From: Verrucomicrobia bacterium UBA1263
GTDB lineage: Bacteria; Verrucomicrobiota; Verrucomicrobiia; Limisphaerales; UBA1412
Reading direction: 5' to 3'
DNA: 8,174 nucleotides
Assembly: GCA_002308515.1 (NCBI GenBank)
Contig: DBVN01000114.1
Coordinates: forward strand, 1 to 8,174
Position 1 is the stretch's first letter; each line of letters starts with the position of its first letter. The notes under the pieces are model-generated. The model searched no databases, was not told the DNA's origin, and saw nothing but the letters and a program-made list of their open reading frames with translations. Positions 1-6,323 of the stretch are shown here, one piece after another. Position numbers and translations under genes: made by a program.

Positions 1-16
1 CACAAAATAATTTGTG
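1..16. promoter_or_regulatory. Palindrome upstream of the Fic gene, possible operator
   Basis: The first 16 bases are a perfect inverted repeat with 6-base arms, CACAAA and TTTGTG, around a 4-base spacer (ATAA). A third copy of the half-site, CACAAA, lies at 41-46, and TTTGTGTTAA at 11-20 faces TTTACACAAA at 37-46 as a 9-of-10 inverted repeat. Three half-sites in a 46-base AT-rich leader look like binding sites for a dimeric regulator. The Fic protein just downstream has its own winged-helix domain, so autoregulation is a reasonable inference. The window edge may cut off more of the element, and chance matches are fairly likely in such AT-rich DNA. Confidence 0.35.
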
Positions 17-36
17 TTAAGTTTTTTATATTTTTC

Positions 37-64
37 TTTACACAAATTTCTTTTTTGATAAAAT
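37..64 (+). promoter_or_regulatory. Possible sigma70-like promoter of the Fic-Nim pair
   Basis: TTTACA at 37-42 (5 of 6 to TTGACA) and TAAAAT at 59-64 (5 of 6 to TATAAT) are separated by 16 bases. The -35 hexamer overlaps the CACAAA half-site at 41-46, so a protein bound there could block transcription. Initiation would fall near 70-72, only a few bases before the ATG at 74, implying a leaderless or nearly leaderless message. The leader is so AT-rich that such matches arise easily, and the host's sigma factor may prefer other sequences, so this is tentative. Confidence 0.28.
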
Positions 65-73
65 TCTCCTGGT

Positions 74-1174
74 ATGCAGAGTTATATACCTGATAACTTG
101 CCCATAAAAGGGATCGATTACCTTCGTTTATTTACGAGTACGGTCGCGGCTAATTCTGAATTGTCCAGATATGATGGATTATTACAGGGTATTGTGAATC
201 CGGCTGTGATGCTTTCGCCGATGGAAACGAGGGAAGCGGTTTTGTCGTCTAAGATCGAGGGAACTCAAGCCACTGTAGATGAGGTATTAGAGCAGGAAGC
301 AGGTATTGTTCAAGTGGGTGAGAAGCATGAAGATATCAATGAGATCGTTAACTATCGCACAGCGTTGCGTGAGTCTTATAAATATCTTGGGGATCATCCT
401 ATTACACTTTCTGTCATACGAGAGATCCATCGCATTCTCTTGGACAGTGTTCGGGGGCAGAATAAGCGTCCGGGCGAGTTTCGTCTGTATCAGAATTGGA
501 TAGGACGTCCGGGCACCAGTATCGAGGAGGCCACTTATGTACCGCCAAATCCGATGAGAGTGCCGGATTTTTTGGAAGGCTGGGTGAAGTATGTTCAGCG
601 TGATGACAAGGATGTTCTTGTGCAGGCCGCTGTGATGCATGCTCAGTTCGAGCTGATCCATCCGTTTTTGGACGGGAATGGACGTGTCGGACGCATTTTG
701 ATCCCGCTGTTTCTTTATCAGAAGAAGAAGATCTCTCAGCCGATGTTTTATCTAAGTTCTTATTTGGAAGCGCATTGCCAAGAGTATTACTCGAAGTTGA
801 GAGCTATTTCCAATGAAGGGGACTGGAACGGCTGGATCGAATTTTTCCTCAACGCGGTCACCGCTCAGGCCAGAGAGAATGGACTCAAGGTGAAGGCGAT
901 CTTGAATCTTTATGAAGAAATGAAAGAGCGCATCCAGTATGTTTCTCATTCTCAGTTCAGCATCCAGCTGCTGGATTTTATTTTCCGGCGGCCGGTTTTT
1001 AAGACATCCGCTTTTTCTAAAGAGACGGGTATCCCGCGTCCCACGGCTTTGAAGCTGCTGGGCAGGCTGAAATCGGAGGGGATCGTTGACGAGAGAAGAA
1101 AGGCGAGCGGCAGCCGGGCAAGTGTTCTCAGCTTTTCGAGACTGATCGCCATTGTGGAGGAGCCGGAAGGTTGA
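74..1174 (+). CDS. Fic family protein with N-terminal inhibitory motif and C-terminal winged helix
   Basis: Fic proteins usually transfer AMP from ATP to a hydroxyl side chain of a target protein; the target here is unknown and the enzyme is probably cytoplasmic. Of 366 residues, about 1-90 match the Fic N-terminal region. It contains S58-S59-K60-I61-E62-G63, which fits the (S/T)xxxE(G/N) inhibitory helix of class II Fic proteins, where the Glu blocks productive ATP binding. The core motif HPFLDGNGRVGR spans 196-207 with catalytic His196 and the GNGR anion-binding loop intact, so activity is expected. The TYVPPNP segment around 154-160 is also typical of this family. Residues about 295-355 look like a winged helix (FKTSAFSKETGIPRPTALKLLGRL, then a basic wing), suggesting DNA binding. 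The length is close to that of well-studied class II members such as Shewanella SoFic. The ATG at 74 gives the usual YIPDNLP beginning. No Shine-Dalgarno is visible. It is more AT-rich than the minus-strand genes. Confidence 0.93.
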   Translation: MQSYIPDNLPIKGIDYLRLFTSTVAANSELSRYDGLLQGIVNPAVMLSPMETREAVLSSKIEGTQATVDEVLEQEAGIVQVGEKHEDINEIVNYRTALRESYKYLGDHPITLSVIREIHRILLDSVRGQNKRPGEFRLYQNWIGRPGTSIEEATYVPPNPMRVPDFLEGWVKYVQRDDKDVLVQAAVMHAQFELIHPFLDGNGRVGRILIPLFLYQKKKISQPMFYLSSYLEAHCQEYYSKLRAISNEGDWNGWIEFFLNAVTAQARENGLKVKAILNLYEEMKERIQYVSHSQFSIQLLDFIFRRPVFKTSAFSKETGIPRPTALKLLGRLKSEGIVDERRKASGSRASVLSFSRLIAIVEEPEG

Positions 1175-1189
1175 TATAGAAAGTTTATT

Positions 1190-1681
1190 ATGAGACGCAA
1201 AGACAGAGAAATCACTGATTTTGAAAAAATCATAGAGATCATAGATCAGTGTGAGATATTAAGGATCGGACTGGCCGATGGAGAATTTCCTTATATCGTG
1301 CCGCTTAATTTTGGATATACGGTATCGGGCAGACAAATCGATTTTTATGTTCACGGCGCGCTGGCCGGACGAAAATATGAATTGATGAACCGGAACAAGA
1401 AATGCTCTTTTGAAATGGATATTCCTGTCAAAATCGATTGCAATGCTGAGAAGAAAAAAGCGACGATGCATTATAAAAGTGTGATGGGAACTGCCAGCAT
1501 CGTTTTTCTGGAAGGAGAGGAAAAACGGAAGGCTATTGACGATATCATCATGGCCCGCTGGGACGAGACACGCCATTTCGATTACAACCGGGAGGCTCTC
1601 GCGATAACGTCTGTTGCCAGGTTGTCAGTTCTGGAACTAACGGCAAAGGAGAATCCTCACAAGGTCGAAACGAAACAATAG
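1190..1681 (+). CDS. Pyridoxamine 5'-phosphate oxidase-family flavoprotein (Nim-like)
   Basis: This 163-residue protein belongs to the FMN-binding split-barrel group that includes NimA-type 5-nitroimidazole reductases. Visible family marks are the MRRKDREITD opening, PYIVPLNFGY at about 34-43, HGALAGRK at 55-62 (the conserved His of Nim-like proteins followed by a basic cofactor-contacting segment), and YKSVMGTASIVFLEGEEK at about 95-112. Members bind FMN or a related cofactor and catalyse small-molecule reduction or oxidation in the cytoplasm. The true substrate cannot be read from sequence, and drug resistance should not be assumed because most homologues have no known role in it. It starts 15 bases after the Fic stop codon and is followed by a terminator, so it is probably the second gene of a two-gene transcript. 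The start is supported by the canonical opening. No Shine-Dalgarno precedes it (AGAAAGTTTATT). Its 5' part is very AT-rich (18 G+C in bases 1201-1260). Confidence 0.88.
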   Translation: MRRKDREITDFEKIIEIIDQCEILRIGLADGEFPYIVPLNFGYTVSGRQIDFYVHGALAGRKYELMNRNKKCSFEMDIPVKIDCNAEKKKATMHYKSVMGTASIVFLEGEEKRKAIDDIIMARWDETRHFDYNREALAITSVARLSVLELTAKENPHKVETKQ

Positions 1682-1701
1682 TACCTTTGGCGCAGGACAA
1701 C

Positions 1702-1740
1702 AAAAAACGGGCAGTTTTTTTTATTCTGCCCGCTTTTCTG
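1702..1740. terminator. Bidirectional intrinsic terminator between convergent genes
   Basis: CGGGCAG at 1708-1714 pairs perfectly with CTGCCCG at 1726-1732 around an 11-base T-rich loop. On the plus strand the stem is followed by CTTTTCTGTTTTC. On the minus strand it is followed by TTTTTTGTTG, the complement of the A-run at 1702-1707, giving a stronger U-tract. It sits between the Nim-like stop at 1681 and the rhamnosidase-like stop at 1755, so it can end both convergent transcripts. Confidence 0.82.
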
Positions 1741-1754
1741 TTTTCAGAGAAGTG

Positions 1755-3605
1755 TTACTTTCTCTTGATCTTTATTTTACTGTTACTGATGACTTTGAGC
1801 CCCTTGGGAGCGGTGACGAGCGTCTTGACGGAGCCGTTTTCGTATTTCCTGTGGCTGACTTCCAGGGTGCCGCCTTTGACCGGGAAAGTGCCTCTGACCC
1901 ATTCCAGATCGCCCAAGTGCGGATTGATCTTGACGATCTTGCCGCCGTCTTCCACACGGACACCCAGCACGAACTCAGAAAGCCAGGAGGTCGGACCGCT
2001 GGCCCAGCCGTGGCTCAGACTGTGGCGCAGTCCGATATAGCAATAGTTGCCATAGTCGCCGTGGATATCCACTTTATCCGCTGGAACGACTTCATCGATG
2101 CGGGCCGCGTTCTTCATCCAGTTGATGTCGAAATCTTCCCAGAATGTTGTGGCACCCATGTCAAGCATTCCGCCCCAGTATTCGCGGATCACGTCCAGAC
2201 AGCCTTGATAGTCTTCGGCTTTGGCGCGTGCCAGCAGAACGTAGTAGCCATAGAAAGTGGACATTCTTTGAGCGCCGTCCACAGCCATGATCCTTTCATT
2301 CAGATCTTTCGCGTCACCCAGACCGGCCAGAGCCATGAGAGCGGCGGCTTGTTTGCTGTTGTTAGGATCGGGAATATAGGTGCGCATTTTAGCGGCCATG
2401 GCCGCGCATTCTTTGGAAAGCTCTGTTTCGCCCAGAGTGTCGCAGAGATTCACACCGGCATCAAAGGCCAGGATCATCAGGGATTGCAGACCGGCATGGA
2501 TGGCTTTTGGGTTGGCGTTGCTGGGCCAATCCAGAAAACGGCCTTCGGGCATTTTTTCCACACCTTTTTCATCTACGCAGGCAAGCAGCTGACGCAGGAG
2601 ACCAGTCAGATAAGGTTTCTGCTGCTGGAGATAGTTCAGATCGCCGTTGATGCGGTACCAGTCATTGTGGATCAGCAGCCACCAGATGGAGTAGGAGCTG
2701 ATGCCGTTCATCCAGGAACCCAGCGGTGTCTCATCACGCACCAGATCCAGACTGCGCGGAACCATCCAGTTATTGCCGAAAACGGTGTTGATCGTCATTG
2801 TTTCCGGATGCATATCGCCGATCCAGACCAGCCGGTCGCGTTTGAAACCGTCCCACACATAGTTCTGCATATTCAGCTGGACGGTATAGGCACCCGTCTG
2901 CCAGATCTTGTTCAGGCGTTCATCATTGGACACGAAGGAACCCAGATAGGGCAGATCGTTGAACAGGAAAACGGCACGGGTGAACTTGAGGCTCATGGTG
3001 CTGTTCGGCTGGACCAGATCGATACGCGCGAAGCGGTAGCCGGTGTTGCCGATCTCCGCCGTACCCAGCCAGGGAACCAGAGTGGTTTGGTCGCGGACGG
3101 CGTGGTCGTTGGTCGCGTTTTTATCGCCGCCGATGTCGTGCATGACTTCGCTGACGGATTCACCGAAGCGGATGCGTATTTGGACCGGCTTACCTGTGGA
3201 GGTGCTGGCGCATCCGATCTGGATGCCGCCTGAAAGCTCTGTTCCAAAGTCCAGAATGATGCCGGGGGCTTCGCCTTTATTCTCAAAAACGCAAAGCTCC
3301 GGATTGGTCAGACTGATCTGGCCGGAGGTATTTTTCAGCAGATATTCCGCGTTTTGAACGGAAGCCTTTTCCGTGTTCTCCGTCTGCCAGACGATGCGGG
3401 CCGGTGTCACATAAGTACGGACACGAGGATCTTTCTCGATGCGTCCGTCAAAGGAATCCATTGCCGGTTCTGGGACTCTGGCGTTGTTGATAAGACATTT
3501 GGCGCAGCAGGGAACCTGAGGCGCGTTTTCCTGAGCGTTGGCCAGTGAGATGAAACCACAGGCGGCCAACACGGCTGACATTTTTGTAAGTGAATTCAAT
3601 TTCAT
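1755..3605 (-). CDS. Exported alpha-L-rhamnosidase-like glycoside hydrolase (GH78 type)
   Basis: Members of this family cleave terminal alpha-L-rhamnose from plant or microbial glycans with inversion. From the chosen start the protein has 616 residues. Residues 1-24 form a signal peptide: basic MKLNSLTK, hydrophobic MSAVLAACGFISLA, then ANA before Q25. The segment LAAC at 13-16 also fits a lipobox, so a lipoprotein is possible. A beta-sandwich region follows (APGIILDFGTELSGG at about 113-127). The helical catalytic domain carries DGFKRDRLVWIGD at 252-264, with Asp257 where a Glu general acid is usual, then TTFWED at 486-491 with Glu490 as the probable base, and SHGWASGPTSWL at 531-542. The C-terminal beta domain (about 545-612) ends in a basic tail, KIKIKRK. 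An upstream in-frame ATG at 3638 would add 11 residues and overlap the preceding gene by 17 bases. I prefer 3605 because it places the signal peptide at the N-terminus. It is the last gene of the minus-strand operon. Rhamnose specificity is inferred. Confidence 0.85.
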   Translation of the reverse strand: MKLNSLTKMSAVLAACGFISLANAQENAPQVPCCAKCLINNARVPEPAMDSFDGRIEKDPRVRTYVTPARIVWQTENTEKASVQNAEYLLKNTSGQISLTNPELCVFENKGEAPGIILDFGTELSGGIQIGCASTSTGKPVQIRIRFGESVSEVMHDIGGDKNATNDHAVRDQTTLVPWLGTAEIGNTGYRFARIDLVQPNSTMSLKFTRAVFLFNDLPYLGSFVSNDERLNKIWQTGAYTVQLNMQNYVWDGFKRDRLVWIGDMHPETMTINTVFGNNWMVPRSLDLVRDETPLGSWMNGISSYSIWWLLIHNDWYRINGDLNYLQQQKPYLTGLLRQLLACVDEKGVEKMPEGRFLDWPSNANPKAIHAGLQSLMILAFDAGVNLCDTLGETELSKECAAMAAKMRTYIPDPNNSKQAAALMALAGLGDAKDLNERIMAVDGAQRMSTFYGYYVLLARAKAEDYQGCLDVIREYWGGMLDMGATTFWEDFDINWMKNAARIDEVVPADKVDIHGDYGNYCYIGLRHSLSHGWASGPTSWLSEFVLGVRVEDGGKIVKINPHLGDLEWVRGTFPVKGGTLEVSHRKYENGSVKTLVTAPKGLKVISNSKIKIKRK

Positions 3606-3621
3606 GATAAAATAAAACAAT

Positions 3622-5016
3622 TTAAAGTGTGAAAGCATTTCCCAGTTCGGGAACGATGACTTCGCTCTTCGGGCGGAATTTTTTCAGATGTTCCCCAAAG
3701 CCGAGAGATTGATCTTCCTCGCCGTGGGAGACGAAAATCTTTTTCAAGTCGCCTTTCAGATTTCCAATGTACTTGAGCAATTCATTCCGATCCGCGTGAC
3801 CGGAGAAGGAATCGATCTGGGCGATACGGGCCCGGACACTGTGAGGATGACCGAAAATGTTGACTTTCTTTTCACCGGCCAGGATAGCCGCGCCCAGTGT
3901 GTTTTCCGCGCAGTAGCCGATAAAGAGGACCAGCGTGTGCGGATCGTTGATGTGGTTGCTCAGATGGTGGCGGATACGCCCGGCTTCGCACATTCCCGAT
4001 GCGCTGATGATGATGGCGGATTTTTTGACTTTGTTCAGTTTTTGCGATTGGGATATTTCCCGGATATAGGTCAGGTTATCCATACCGAAGGGATTCGTTC
4101 CGCTTTGCAGAAACTCATAAATATCATTGTTGAAGCACTCCGGATGCAGACGGTAAACTTCTGTGGCGTTGACGCTCAGGGGGCTGTCCACATAGATCGG
4201 GACCTTGGGCAGACGACCGGCTTTGGTCAGCTGGTGCAGGGTGTAAACGATGTCTTGGGTACGGCCCATGCTGAAGGCCGGGATCAAAACAAGCGCCTTT
4301 TGCGAGATGGCATAGCGCACATATTTGTAAACTTCTTCCGTCGCTTTGCTGCGGGGCGAGTGCAGACGGTCGCCGTAGGTGCTTTCGATGTGGAGGAAAT
4401 CCACATTTTCCACCGGATCGGGATCGCGCAGGATGTCATCATTGCCGCGTCCGATGTCACCGGAGAAAAGATAACGGAATTTGTGTCCGTGCTCCACGAT
4501 ATCCAGACAGACCTGCGCCGCGCCCAGAATATGACCGGCATCGTAGAAGGTCAGCGTGACTCCGGGGGCGATCGGCATCGGACGGTAGTAGTTCAAACTG
4601 ATGAACTGCCGAACGGATTTTTCCGCTTCTTCTTTTGTATAAAGCGGAGCCACCGGCCCTAAACCTTCTTTGGCACGTTCTTTGGAGACGAACTGCGCGT
4701 CAGCCTGTTGGATGCGGGCAGAGTCCTCCAGCATGATGCTGGCCAGGTCGCGTGTCGCGAAGGTGCTGTAAATATTTCCCTTGAAGCCTTTCGAGCAGAG
4801 CAGCGGCAGATTGCCGCAGTGGTCGATATGCGCGTGGCTAATCACGGCGCAATCCAGCGTGGCCGGATCAAAATCAAAGTTACGGTTTTTCTCAATGGAT
4901 TCCATTCGTTTGCCCTGGTAAAGGCCGCATTCGAGCAGGATCTTTGAGCCGTTGACTTCCAACAGATACTTGGAACCGGTCGTTGTGCGTGTCGCGCCTA
5001 AGAAGTGCAGTTTCAT
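3622..5016 (-). CDS. MBL-fold beta-CASP hydrolase, RNA-processing type
   Basis: The 464-residue protein has the architecture of bacterial relatives of CPSF73/Ysh1: a metallo-beta-lactamase domain interrupted by a beta-CASP domain and ended by an RNA-specificity segment. Zinc-binding motifs are all present: H61-x-H63-x-D65-H66 in SHAHIDHCGNLP, His162 in DAGHILGAAQV, and Asp187 in LFSGDIGR. Beta-CASP landmarks are HIESTYGDRLH (Glu211), SASGMCEAGRIRHHL at 338-352, DSFSGHAD (His407) and FVSHGEE (His431). It should be a cytoplasmic zinc-dependent endo- or exoribonuclease, although in vivo substrates of this bacterial group are mostly unknown. One small deviation is LLECGLYQG near 27-35, where Asp is more usual than Glu29. 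It lies 16 bases after the uronate isomerase-like gene and 16 before the rhamnosidase-like start. The ATG at 5016 gives the expected MKLHFLGATRTTTGS beginning. No Shine-Dalgarno is present. Confidence 0.92.
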   Translation of the reverse strand: MKLHFLGATRTTTGSKYLLEVNGSKILLECGLYQGKRMESIEKNRNFDFDPATLDCAVISHAHIDHCGNLPLLCSKGFKGNIYSTFATRDLASIMLEDSARIQQADAQFVSKERAKEGLGPVAPLYTKEEAEKSVRQFISLNYYRPMPIAPGVTLTFYDAGHILGAAQVCLDIVEHGHKFRYLFSGDIGRGNDDILRDPDPVENVDFLHIESTYGDRLHSPRSKATEEVYKYVRYAISQKALVLIPAFSMGRTQDIVYTLHQLTKAGRLPKVPIYVDSPLSVNATEVYRLHPECFNNDIYEFLQSGTNPFGMDNLTYIREISQSQKLNKVKKSAIIISASGMCEAGRIRHHLSNHINDPHTLVLFIGYCAENTLGAAILAGEKKVNIFGHPHSVRARIAQIDSFSGHADRNELLKYIGNLKGDLKKIFVSHGEEDQSLGFGEHLKKFRPKSEVIVPELGNAFTL

Positions 5017-5032
5017 AATTGTTTATTTAAGA

Positions 5033-6319
5033 TTATTTATTTTGTGATTCTTCTCCGCAAAAAGTTTCAAATTCTCCTCCCAGCAGACCTTTCAGGTCGC
5101 GCTGGATATCTTTATCACTGATCTCCCATCCGGAAGCCTCCAGCGCGGAGTATTTCTCGCCCAGTGTCAGGATCAGGGATTCTTTGAAATGGGTCCACTT
5201 GTAAACCAGCTGATCCAGCACACGCGCGTCGGAGTGCTGTGGGGTAAAACTGAGCCCCAGCAGCTCAAAGCGCAGATTGGTGATCTCGTCAATGAGTGTC
5301 GGTATATTGTTGAACCACCAGCAGCCGAAAGGATGCAGGTTACGGAATTTCCGCGCGGCCACGCAGAGGTGATGCTGGTTTTCGCGTGAAAGGACGGTGA
5401 CCAGGAATTTGTTTTCCGGGAACACGCGGCAGAGGTTTTCCACGGATTCGATGGAAGAGCGTCCCACACTGTCGCCGGCCAGCTGCAGGGATGGGTTTAC
5501 CGCGCGGGTCACACCGCACATCATCGCGAAAGGCAGTTTCCTTTCACGGCAGAAGGGCAGAACGACCTTGGTCAGCAGTCGGTGGCGTGCGGTCTCCACA
5601 TTGTAGGTGAATTCCGGCGGCAGTGAGACCATCAGGTAGAGCGGATCGATCTTGTCTGCCCATTCACTGAGAAAACGTCTCAGTTCACCGCGGGTCGTTT
5701 CGTCCAGTTCAGGACGTACATCGTAACCTTGTTCTCGCAGGAAGGGGATGGTGTCCTTGTAGTTGATGAGGAGCGGATCCACACGCAGCGCGGCCAGAAA
5801 ACGGCTGTCCCGTTTGAAGCCGCGTTTCCAGATTTGGATCTCTTCCCGGTCAAAAGGACTGTTGGTCATCACGACACCGCGCAGATTCCCCAGCTCGAAA
5901 ACGTCGTTGACGTGTTCTTCGGCGGTGCGCTTGGAGAACCATTTTCGGATGTTTTTTAGATCACGTTTGTTGACATCCAGTCCCAGCATATTCAGCGTAG
6001 TGATGACACCGCGGCAGCTCTCGGAAATGGGAGAGTGCTGAATAAAAAGCTCGTTCCAGATGAAGTCGGCCTGCTGTTCTTTATCCAGCGCGAAAAAGTC
6101 TTCATAGGGTACCGGCAAATAGCGGAACACTTCCGAAACCAGATAGTGATAGACCAGCAGATCGTCTATGCCCCACAGGAGCATTTTCCCCATGGCTGGA
6201 TCGTACAAATGCGTATGGATATCCAGCAGCGGAGTCTGGCTGAGCACGTTGCCCAGCCGTGTCTCTACAGGGATCGGTTCAAAGTTTGTGTTCTCTTCCG
6301 CGGCAGGTTGTCTTTTCAT
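5033..6319 (-). CDS. Divergent uronate isomerase (UxaC-like, amidohydrolase fold)
   Basis: UxaC enzymes interconvert D-glucuronate and D-fructuronate, or D-galacturonate and D-tagaturonate, in the cytoplasm. This 428-residue protein is shorter than E. coli UxaC (about 470) but keeps its marks by eye alignment: DIHTHL with metal-ligand candidates His35 and His37; ALRVDPL at 177-183, matching the FRPD segment; VLSRENQ at 309-315, matching NPRDNE; CWWFNN at 333-338, matching GWWFND; and SDAR at 363-366, matching TDSR with the catalytic Asp and Arg. The stretch LLVYHYLVSEVFRYLPV at 54-70 recalls the short UxaC-like proteins of Planctomycetota and Verrucomicrobiota. It starts 4 bases after the transketolase stop, so co-transcription is very likely and translational coupling plausible. 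The first 25 residues are unconserved-looking and polar. No Shine-Dalgarno is visible (TGGTAATCTC before the ATG). The family call is firm; uronate as the actual substrate is less certain because these short forms are little studied. Confidence 0.82.
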   Translation of the reverse strand: MKRQPAAEENTNFEPIPVETRLGNVLSQTPLLDIHTHLYDPAMGKMLLWGIDDLLVYHYLVSEVFRYLPVPYEDFFALDKEQQADFIWNELFIQHSPISESCRGVITTLNMLGLDVNKRDLKNIRKWFSKRTAEEHVNDVFELGNLRGVVMTNSPFDREEIQIWKRGFKRDSRFLAALRVDPLLINYKDTIPFLREQGYDVRPELDETTRGELRRFLSEWADKIDPLYLMVSLPPEFTYNVETARHRLLTKVVLPFCRERKLPFAMMCGVTRAVNPSLQLAGDSVGRSSIESVENLCRVFPENKFLVTVLSRENQHHLCVAARKFRNLHPFGCWWFNNIPTLIDEITNLRFELLGLSFTPQHSDARVLDQLVYKWTHFKESLILTLGEKYSALEASGWEISDKDIQRDLKGLLGGEFETFCGEESQNK

Positions 6320-6323
6320 GAGA

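Noticed and set aside
1..1681. A Fic-Doc type toxin-antitoxin module with the Nim-like gene as antitoxin
   Set aside because: The Fic protein carries its own inhibitory motif (class II), so no separate antitoxin is needed, and the second gene is a flavoprotein-family member rather than a known Fic antitoxin.
1752..3233. A 493-codon open frame on the plus strand, antisense to the rhamnosidase-like gene
   Set aside because: It resembles no family I know and lies wholly opposite a gene with clear catalytic motifs; long antisense frames are expected from this codon bias.
1755..3638. The longer start at 3638 for the rhamnosidase-like protein
   Set aside because: It puts 11 residues before a normal signal peptide and overlaps the upstream gene by 17 bases; the ATG at 3605 fits better, though the longer form is not excluded.
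3688..4662. A 324-codon open frame on the plus strand, antisense to the beta-CASP gene
   Set aside because: It shows no recognisable motif, while the minus-strand frame has a complete set of zinc and beta-CASP motifs.
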